Assembly (NCBI GenBank): GCA_039602395.1 | Contig: JBCNJP010000008.1 | Location: forward strand, 18,606,354 to 18,670,353 | From: Deinandra increscens subsp. villosa | Lineage: Eukaryota > Streptophyta > Magnoliopsida > Asterales > Asteraceae | Length of the DNA: 64,000 bases | Direction: 5' to 3' | In this document: piece after piece, positions 55,996-64,000 of the stretch | Numbering within the stretch: the stretch's first letter is position 1 | Layout: each line of letters opens with the position of its first letter | Translations under genes and position numbers: made by a program | The notes under the pieces: generated by a model | Database searches by the model: none | Told to the model about the DNA's origin: nothing | What the model saw: the letters and a program-made list of their open reading frames with translations, nothing else

Positions 55996-58900
55996 CTACT
56001 TGTCCGTAGTTCTGATGCTGGCATCAAGATTCTGAGATAGCTCTTTGGTGTTTGTTTTGGTCACCTTTACGTGTTTAATTGAATCCCAGTCCATTTCGTT
56101 CCATTCTTCTTGAACAGAAATAGACTCATGGATTGTAAAGGTGCCATCAGCTCTATGAACATAGAAGAGCTTCTCCTCCTCTTCCCAAATGATAAATTTT
56201 ATTTCACTGGTGGGCATTTCATCTTCTTCTCCTGCTGATTCATCATCTAAATTGCTTCGGTAGAGCATTCCACATTCCAGCACAGTTGGCTCAATGACAA
56301 GCCTTAACATGTGCTCTGCTCTTGAAGGATTCATAATTTCTCTGAGTTTTAGAATGATGTCTGTCATTTGCAGCAAAGTGAGTTGAGAAGTTGCCTTGTG
56401 AACATTTACCACTTGAGTTATGCCACTGGCCATAGTAAAAGTGAAATCAAATGTGGCTTCATCCACTGTCTAACCCACAATTTGTCTTTTACTGGGTGGA
56501 GCTCTTCTCTTCTGTTTTTGATTTCTTTTACTCTTGGCATGCATCAGCTTTCTTTTCCTGACCGATTTATCTTCACCAGAGTCAACAGTAGTTTCTGGTA
56601 CAATGGGTTTCTTGCCTCTGTCAGATGAAGAAGGACCAGCTTGAACTTCAGTAGGTTTGGTGATGGTGGTGGAGGGTTCATTTATGGTGAGTGGAGGAAG
56701 TGAGGTTTGTGAAGGTGGTTTACTGGCTTCAGGAGTTGGGCTAGAAGGTGGGGTAGGTGGAAAGATATCAGAAAAATCCATAGTAGGAGGAGGCTTCCTT
56801 TTGAAAGGAATGATGGGTGTAAAATTGTCTGCTCTGAATTTTGGATTGGCAAGTTTGACGGCTACTTTCTTGGAAATTTTGGGAGGTTGGTATGGAATGA
56901 TGGTTAGAGACTGTAGAAGGGATGGAACTGATGTAGGCATAGGATTTGGGTCATATATGCAGGAAGGTGGAGGAGGGATATCTGCATCATCAGTGATCTC
57001 AAGTTTAACATTTATGTGAGTTGACATACCTGAGGTGAGCTCTGAAGGTGCAGGCATCACAAGCTTTGGGTTGAAAGCAGCTATATCTCCTTTTAGCTTA
57101 TGAAAAATTGAGTCAATCAATTGGCATAGTTCTTTGACTTTCATTTGAGCTACCTCTTCTTCAGTTCTTATGTTTCTGACCACAAATGCCCTTTTTACCC
57201 TTTTCAGCAGTTGATAATTCTCATCACTCTTTACCAGCTTGGTAGGCAAATGAGAGGCAATGGAGATTAGCCTCTGCCTATCGGCTTCAGTCACAGCATC
57301 CAAATCATAATCCTTCATTCTCCAGTTGAAAGACCTGGTCTTTGCCTCTTCCAGTAAATTTTCAAATACAGAATTTTGCATGTAAAGATCAAATTCCTCT
57401 TGAATTTCTTTAGCAAGCCTTTCATCCTCTGCTATTCTCTTTGCATCTTCTACCATCTTCTGTATAGCTTCAGCCTCTGGAGTTTGAACCACCTGTTGAA
57501 TTGTTTTAGGAAATTCAGTTTGAACAGGTTCTTCCGCTTGGGTTGGTTCAGTGCTCCTTAAGGTTATGAGGGTTTCGGCCATTTCTGCTATTTCAGCATT
57601 ACTCCTTTCTTCCGGTTGAACCTCAGTTGGTTCAGTAAACCCATCAACACCAAAAACTGAGTTGCCAGGGCCAAAAGTTTCCACTTGAGCAGTTGATTGG
57701 GTTTCCGGTTGAACAATATTCTCAGCTTCCACAAACACTTCCGCCTGAAGTTCCGCCTGAACTTCCGCTTCAACATTAGATTGATCTTCAGTCACCACTT
57801 GAGGTTTGGTGACTTCAGATCCTATGTCAGTAATTTCCAGCACCTCTGTTCCTTCATTCTGACCAATTGGATTCTCATCTTCTCCTTCAGAGATTGTAGC
57901 AACTACAGTGGTTGCAGTGCTGTCTTCAGTTGCCTTGCTGTGATCACTGGCTCTTTCAGCCGGAAAAATAACATCTTTTAGAAGTGTAGTGATCATGTTG
58001 ATGTGCTCAGGTAGAGCACCAGCAATCAACATAGAAGATTGAACTAGCTCTGTGAGATTGGGATCCTCAAAAGGTGAAATGGCAATTAATTGACTGCTTT
58101 TGATGTTGGCCCAACACTCTTCAACACCAAAGGGATTTATGCCAATTCTTTGACAAGCAGTGGCTCTGACTTCAGCCGGTATCCTCTGATCTTCTTCAAT
58201 CTCTGTAATGACAGGCCTTGAGGGCATCTTCTCCCCCAATTTGACAGTATCAGCTTCTTTAGCTATTACAGCTTCATTAGCATCACTGTGAAGGGTTGAA
58301 GGACCTGCTTCAGCATCAGTAGGATTAACTTTCACCAGTTTGGCAACAGTTGCATTTAGAGTGTCAACCTGTGCTTGGAGAGATATGTACAAATTCGTCA
58401 GTTCAGGTAGTGAAAAACTGTCCTCAACTGGCTTTTTGCCAGCATCCTTGGACGAAACCAAGCTATCAATCCTAGATTAATCAGCAGTGGTACCCATGGC
58501 TTCTTGGCACCTGGGATTCTCTTCATCTGTCACAACAACTCTTGGTTCCAATGAAGGAACTTCAAGTTCTGATTCAGAGAAGATTGCCGCGAATTGGGTC
58601 TTATTGATGTTACTGCTGACACCAGGGTCCAGTGGGGATCCCTGGGCAGCAGCAGCCCTTTCCGCATGAATCTCATCAGTACTCCCGAGATTCACCTCCA
58701 GTAAGGAGTCTGGGTTCAGTGCTGCAGGGTCCTGGCTTATCAGGTTGTTCTCATGTGATGTGGCAGGTGAGTTAATAACACCTTCACTTAAGCCAAGATT
58801 GATAGCACTGTCACTCCTGGGTGATTGGAGTTGAAGTGGTGACATATGTCCAGATGGGGATTGTGCATCTGCTTCTAATGACTCCCCCTCAAATGAGGGT

Positions 58901-60033
58901 TCGTCCCTAAGAGAGAATCGCAATTTGACAAGTTTCCGCTTGGGCTTTTTGCCTGGAGCGGGGTTAGAAGCTTCGGGTTGGGTGGTGGCACTAGGTGGAG
59001 GAGACCTAATGACCACTTGTCGCTGTCTTTTGAAAGTGACAGGAGGAGTTTCAGTCGAGGAGGTGGCAGTGGTAGATTGATTGTGGGCTTTCCTCTTTCT
59101 GGATTGAAAGGTTTTTAGTGTTGAGGAAGCAGGGACAGATGTGGGATCAGTAACTGTTAGGTCTACAGTTCTGTCATCTTGAGCAGGGAGCTCAGTCACT
59201 CCTACAGTTTCCGGTTGAACCTCTGCTGTAGCAGGTTCATCATGAAACTGCCTTAGAATCGGTAAGGGGTGGTCAGTATCCCTTCTAAGAAATGGAGATT
59301 TGTTTAAAGCAAGGTTTGAAAAGGTTTTTTCATTCAGAAGTTTTTGATGCAAAATTGTACCAAGCCAAACTATGTGGGGGTACTCTTCTTTGAGAATGTA
59401 AGTCAAAAATCTAGGATACAGGTAAATATATTCAGAATTGACATTCGATTTTAGGGCTTGAAAAATGAGTTTTGAAAAGTTAAAGTTTTCACCTTTTACA
59501 ATAGCGAAGAAAGCAGAAGCTTGCTCGCTGGAGAGCTCGTCAAAACCTCCTTTCTTTGGAGACAAACACACCAGAAGTGTGTGTGCAAGAAATCTCCACT
59601 TGTATGGTAATTGCCCTTTCTTGATGGTTTTGCTCTGTAGAGAACCACCGTAACCAATGTTTCTGAACAAACGGAGATATTTGGTGTGATCAACCGTTTC
59701 ATATCCTCCTTCATCCTTTAATTTCAACAGACTTCACACCTTTGCCTCATCGATTTCCACTCCTTTTCCTTGTACAGTTGACACAATCGCTTCACTACCA
59801 TTCGCCCTTTCAGTAACCCTAGCGTGTGACCAAAAATCCTCGAGTATTTCTTCAAAAATTTCCGCTTCGACAGTAAGCGCATGGTGAAGATGAGAACTTT
59901 TGATGAAGTCAATCATTTCGTTGTAGATGTCTGTTTTGCTTGGTGGCTCTAGATACGCCACAAGATTGTGTTCTACAGGAAACTTCGAGTCACTTATGGG
60001 CCTCTTGCCGCTTGCTTTCCCCTTGGGAGCCAT
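55996..60033 (-). pseudogene. ORF3 of element J (one frame, three in-frame stops)
   Basis: Extra gene in the env position, starting at ATG 60033 (MAPKGKASGKRPISD). It is a single frame of about 1,345 codons to 55996, broken only by TGA at 59736-59734, TAA at 58479-58477 and TAG at 56472-56470; there is no frameshift. The N-terminal domain spans residues 1 to about 250 (NLVAYLEPPSK, EILEDFWSHAR, LFRNIGYGG, YKWRFLAHTLL, FNFSKLIFQ, YLYPRFLTYI). A long acidic, Ser/Pro/Thr-rich region with basic KRKAHN and KPKRKLVKL patches follows. A second helical part (about residues 880-1,000) and the C-terminal block FIIWEEEEKLFYVHRADG match H (CWHYDTEKKLFDVIRDG). No signal peptide or membrane helix is seen, so an envelope role is unlikely. 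Function unknown. Confidence 0.78.
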
Positions 60034-60781
60034 CGTTGACGCAGGTTGACGGTTTACGAATGTTTATCGGAGAGGGTTTGAGAGAAATTTGGAGTAATTT
60101 CGGAATGTGAATGATGGAAATGGGGAAACTGATGGTAAATTAGGGCTTTTTACCTTTTTCAGTGCTGACGTGGAGGAGAGAGGTTAAAAATCGACGGTTC
60201 AGTGACTGATGGGATAGGTGCGTTATAGGTGGGACGGTACAACTGGTTAAAGCATGTCCTTATCCAAAAGTTAATTTACTGAAACCTCGGATTTAAAACA
60301 GTTAAAAATTCAATGGATAAATAAATGTATATCCGCTTAGAAGATTGTGCCTTCCGGGTAATTAAATGAAAAGTTGACTTTGTTGACCCGGAAGTTCAAG
60401 CGGAACCCATTTTCTCCTTTATTTTAAAAACAAAAATTCTTCCGTCTGAACATCAAGCGGACAATTTTTCCGCTTGAAAGAATTGTTTTCAAAAATAAAT
60501 TTCCACATCATTTTAAAACATTTTTCCGGTTGAAGTTCACCCGGTGAATTTCAAAAGTTGTCTTCTCAGGTTGAGCTTGAACTTGAACCGGAAATCCAAA
60601 ACACATGATTTTTGAAAATTTGTGTTAATAATTCATAGTATTATCAGCAGTTACTGACTATGAACTGAAAAGTTGTCTGATTAACACTAAAGATTTTCAT
60701 TTTCATTTTCTTTTTGTATCACGAGACGGGCTCTTTGAGCACATGTCTCCTTTTTATTAGAATTGTGAAAGATAGTTTAAA
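60034..60781 (-). other. Element J spacer between RNase H and ORF3
   Basis: 748 bp without a gene. It is rich in the family motif near 60390-60595, in both orientations (complements of CCGCTTGAA, CCGGTTGAAG, ACCGGAAA). It would be the leader of an ORF3 transcript if ORF3 is expressed from its own promoter or by splicing; neither is proven by the sequence. Confidence 0.5.
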
Positions 60782-63700
60782 TTAGTCAAAATTCATCATA
60801 CCAATGGCACTAATGAGATAGAAAAATCTAGCTTCATCAAATGCTTTGGTAAACAGATCAGCCAATTGTTGATCTGTATGAACTTTGACCATTCTAATCA
60901 AGTGTTTCTCAGCACAATCTCTAATAAAATGGTACCTGATATCAATGTGTTTTGCCTTGGAGTGTTGAACAGGGTTGTTTGTGATTGAAATGGCACTGTT
61001 GTTGTCTGCAAGAATAGGAGTCTCCATGAATTTGATGCCATAATCCAACATTTGATTCTAGATCCATAAGACTTGACTGCAGCAGCTTGATGCAGCAATG
61101 TATTCAGCCTCAGCAGTAGAAGTAGACACGCAGGTTTGCTTGTTGCATTGCCAAGACACAAGTCTTTCTCCCAAAAATTGACATCCTCCTGAAGTAGACT
61201 TTTTGTCCAAGTTGCAGCCAGCATAATCACTATCAGTGTAAGCTTTGAAGGAGAAATCTGAGTTCTTTGGATACCACAGCCCAAGCTTTGGTTGACCTTT
61301 AAGATATTTAAAGATTCTCTTCACAGCTAACATGTGTGATTCCTTTGGTTGACACTGGTATCTAGCACATAAACAGACACTAAACATGATGTCAGGTCTG
61401 CTTGCTGTGAGATAGAGCAGTGATCCAATCATTGCCCTGTAGAGGTGAACATCTACTGGTTTCCCATTCAAGTCACTGTGTAACTTATGAGAAGTGGAGA
61501 TGGGAGTTTTTGAGGTTGAAACAGACTGCATATCAAACCTTTTCAGCATATCTTGAATTTATTTGGATTGATTCAAGAAAATTCCATTTGCAGTTTGCTT
61601 CACTTGCAACCCTAAGAAGAAGTTCAGTTCTTCCATTGAACTCATCTCAAACTTAGATTGCATCAAGCTCTCAAATTCTTTACACAAGGCAGCACTGGAT
61701 GAACCAAAGATGATGTCATCAACATAGATTTGTACCATCAAAGTATCTTTGCCATCAGATTTCACAAACAGTGTTTTGTCAATAGCTCCCCTTTTGTAGC
61801 CATACCATGTCCTAGGAGCTTGCTTGAGACCATATAAAGCTTTAATCAACTTGCACACCTTGTTGGGGTAATGAGGGTCTTCAAAGCCTGGAGGTTGCTT
61901 GACATACACATCCTGTTCCAAAAGACCATACAGAAAGCACATTTAACATCCATTTGAAATACCAGAAAGTTTTTGAATGCAGCATAGGCAAGAAATATTC
62001 TGATTGCTTCAAGCCTGGCTACAGGAGCAAAAACTTCATCATAATCAATGCCTTCTTCCTGTGTGTAGCCTTGAGCTACAAGTCTGGCCTTGTTTTTTAT
62101 TACTATTCCCCTATCATCCTTCTTGTTTCTGAATACCCATTTAGTTCCAATTGGTTCTTCACCTTCAGGTAAGTCAACCAATTCCCAAACCTTCTGTTTA
62201 TTAATCTGAAACAGTTCCTCTTGCCTTGCCTCTACCCAACTTTCATCTTCCAATGCATCATTGATCTTTTTGGGTACTTCTTGAGACAGAAATGCAGCAT
62301 GCAGGCAAATGTTTGCATCAATAGAATTGCTTCTTGTCAGCACAGGAGCTGACAAGTCTCCGATAATGTTCTCCCTTGGATGGTTCTTTCCAATTCTTCT
62401 ATCAGAAAATAGTGGAAATTCATGGCTTCTTCCAGTGTGAGGAATATTGAGTTGAGGTAATAACTCAATATTGTTGGTTTGTGATACAGGATCTGAACTT
62501 TCTTCATGAGAACTGGGGACTGAATCTGAAATCAGATGCTCAAAGCTATATTAATTTGAACCAGCATCTGTTGAGTCATTGGATTTATTGTTCTCAGAAT
62601 TTTCTGAAAAATTGTTTTCCGGTTGAACTTCAACCGGAGATTCTACAGCTACAGGATCCGCTTGAACTTCAACCGGAAGTTCGACCCGAAAAACTTCTGT
62701 ATCAGCAGGAACAATTTCAGAGGTTTTCTTTGAGTTGTTGGGTTTCACAGGCTTGGTGCTGATAGATGAAAAGAAGGTAGGTTGCATTTGCAGTTCCTTG
62801 GTGCTTGTCTTCCAAATATCATCAGCCGATCTTGTGTGATTTTGCTTATGTTCCTGTTCCTGCACTATTGAGCTTAATGGCTTCTCAATAGTAAAATTGA
62901 AAGCAGTGGTTAGTGCATCTATGTCAAATAGCCAGTCAGGTTGAGATACAAAATTGTTAAGAGATTTCTCATTAAAGGTTACATTAATGGTTTCCTCAAC
63001 AATTTAAGTACTTTTATTGTATACTCTGAATGCTTTTGAAACACCAGAATATCCAACAAAGTATCCTTCATCTGCCTTTTCAGCAAACTTAGGCAACAAC
63101 CTATTAGTTATCAAAATAGTAACAGGACAACCGAAAGATTTAAAGAAGTAAATGTTGGGTTTTCTACCTCTCCAAAGTTCATAAGCAGTTTTGTTTTTAC
63201 CCTTAACAATCAAAGTCCTATTTTGGACATAGCAGGCAGTATTTACTGCTTCTGCCCAAAATATCACAGGCAACTTTAAATCTGCTAGCATAGCTCTAGC
63301 AGCCTCAACTAATGTCCTATTTCTCCTTTCAGCAACACCATTTTGCTGTGGAGTTCTAGGAGCACTGAATTGCCTAAAGATACCCTTTTCCTCACAAAAT
63401 GAGTTCAAAACATGATTTTTAAACTCAGTGCCATTGTCACTTCTGATTGTCCTAACTTTCAGTTTTGCATGATTTTCTAAAGATACAATTAGTGTTTTCG
63501 ACAATTCAGCAGTTTCATCTTTTGTTTTTAAGAAAAACACCCATGTATATCTAGTGAAATCATCAATTATGACAAAACAATATGACCTTTTCCCTAAGCT
63601 CATCACTCTAGTTGGACCAAACAGATCCATATGCAAAAGTTCTAGAGGTTGAGTAATAGAAGACTCAGTCTTGGGTTTGAAGGAGGTCTTGTGTTGCTTA

Positions 63701-64000
63701 CCCTTGAGGCAAGAAACACAGTGTTCAGAACAGTTGAATTGCTTGTTAGGAAGACCCTTAACCAAGCTGAGATTCACTATTCTGTTCATGTTCTTGAAAT
63801 TAACATGACATAACCTCCTATGCCACAAATCAGACTCATCCACTGAGGCTTTGGATATAAAGCATGCAATTCCACTGGCTGGAGTGGCAGCAGACAGATC
63901 CAAAATATATAGTCCTTCTCTCCTAGGTGCTCTGAGCAGTACAAGTTCCTCAGGGATTTTAACACCAGGTTTCAAGACTATGGCCTCTTTCTCAGTAAAC
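60782..64000 (-). pseudogene. Element J pol: integrase, RT, RNase H (broken)
   Basis: The integrase (to 63004) has the zinc-binding HRRLCHVNFKNMNRIVNLS and CVSCLKGK, the core D-D-E in MDLFGPTR, SDNGTEF and GVAERRNRTLVEAA, then FKSFGCPVTIL. A TAA at 63004 and another stop near 62549 interrupt the linker, which contains repeated VEVQ peptides encoded by the family DNA motif. RT starts near 62230 (GTKWVFRNKKDDRGI, QMDVKCAF) and shifts frame near 61925. It continues with LYGLKQAPRTWYGYKRGAI, where about twelve residues are missing compared with pol L, then QIYVDDIIFGSS. Stops near 61559 and 61056 precede the RNase H parts (YTDSDYAGCNLDKKSTSGG, TAEAEYIAAS, LADNNSAISITNNPVQHS). It ends at 60782. 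Confidence 0.88.

Larger units (their letters stand above)
55247..64000 (-). mobile_element. Element J: autonomous-type copia with ORF3 (partial)
   Basis: Minus-strand element with 3' LTR (55247-55902), ORF3 (60033-55996), a spacer (60781-60034) and pol (from beyond 64000 to 60782). The 5' LTR, gag and protease are outside the window. Its signature motif CCGGTTGAA/CCGCTTGAA and complements occur in LTR, spacer, ORF3 and the pol linker. The plan (gag-pol, spacer, extra gene, purine tract, LTR) is that of Sirevirus-like elements. Confidence 0.85.

Noticed and set aside
55996..60033. ORF3 as a retroviral-type envelope gene
   Set aside because: The position fits, but no signal peptide, membrane helix or surface-type cysteine pattern can be seen in J or H. 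I keep it as a gene of unknown function.

Overview
The window looks like a retrotransposon-filled intergenic region of a plant nuclear genome. It is AT-rich, two 500-base runs of N mark assembly gaps, and every long coding stretch is Ty1/copia-type (gag with CCHC knuckles, DSG protease, integrase, YVDD reverse transcriptase, RNase H). Several elements carry an extra gene after RNase H that I know from copia elements of Asteraceae. With the CCHC/pseudo-protease gene near 32.6 kb, this suggests an asterid, probably Asteraceae; that is inference. I see no intact ordinary host gene, rRNA, complete tRNA or CRISPR array.

Layout. 1-3562: decayed gypsy-type LTR material and tRNA-like fragments. 3563-10007 (minus): element A, a complete gag-only copia element with 360-bp LTRs and target duplication ATATG. 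10008-12391: a TRIM-like fragment, a gap with a duplicated flank, and an LTR fragment. 12411-17346 (minus): two remnants of the extra gene (called ORF3 here), then a decayed pol (C1). 17347-25733 (minus): element G' sits in the C1 integrase; a solo LTR (D) splits the G' LTR; element H sits in the G' ORF3. 25734-31906 (minus): element H2, inserted in H, joined out of order to a copia pol (L). 32595-33281 (plus): a broken CCHC/pseudo-protease gene, then gypsy LTR E1.

34720-49148 (plus) is a nested stack. Gag remnant K is cut by LTR element F, whose integrase is cut by G, whose gag is split by element B (39817-45962). B is complete and gag-only, with 348-bp LTRs and target duplication GATCC. 49149-55246 (minus): a long gypsy LTR (E2) containing a hAT-type MITE, plus the 3' untranslated part of that gypsy element. 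55247-64000 (minus): element J, with LTR, ORF3 and pol, running off the window.

The most notable signals are these. (1) A and B both lack pol and keep a homologous ~1.7-kb non-coding module after gag. It holds three consecutive stem-loops with GNRA-type caps, whose basal stems are kept although their sequences differ. H2 and H carry a single related stem-loop. (2) Each element family has its own short, often CpG-containing motif repeated in the LTR and leader; in J it also lies inside coding sequence. (3) ORF3 recurs in at least four divergent copies. In J it is one frame of about 1,345 codons broken only by three in-frame stops. Large gag, repeated polypurine tracts, palindromic LTR motifs and a gene in the env position match what is known of the Sirevirus branch of copia.
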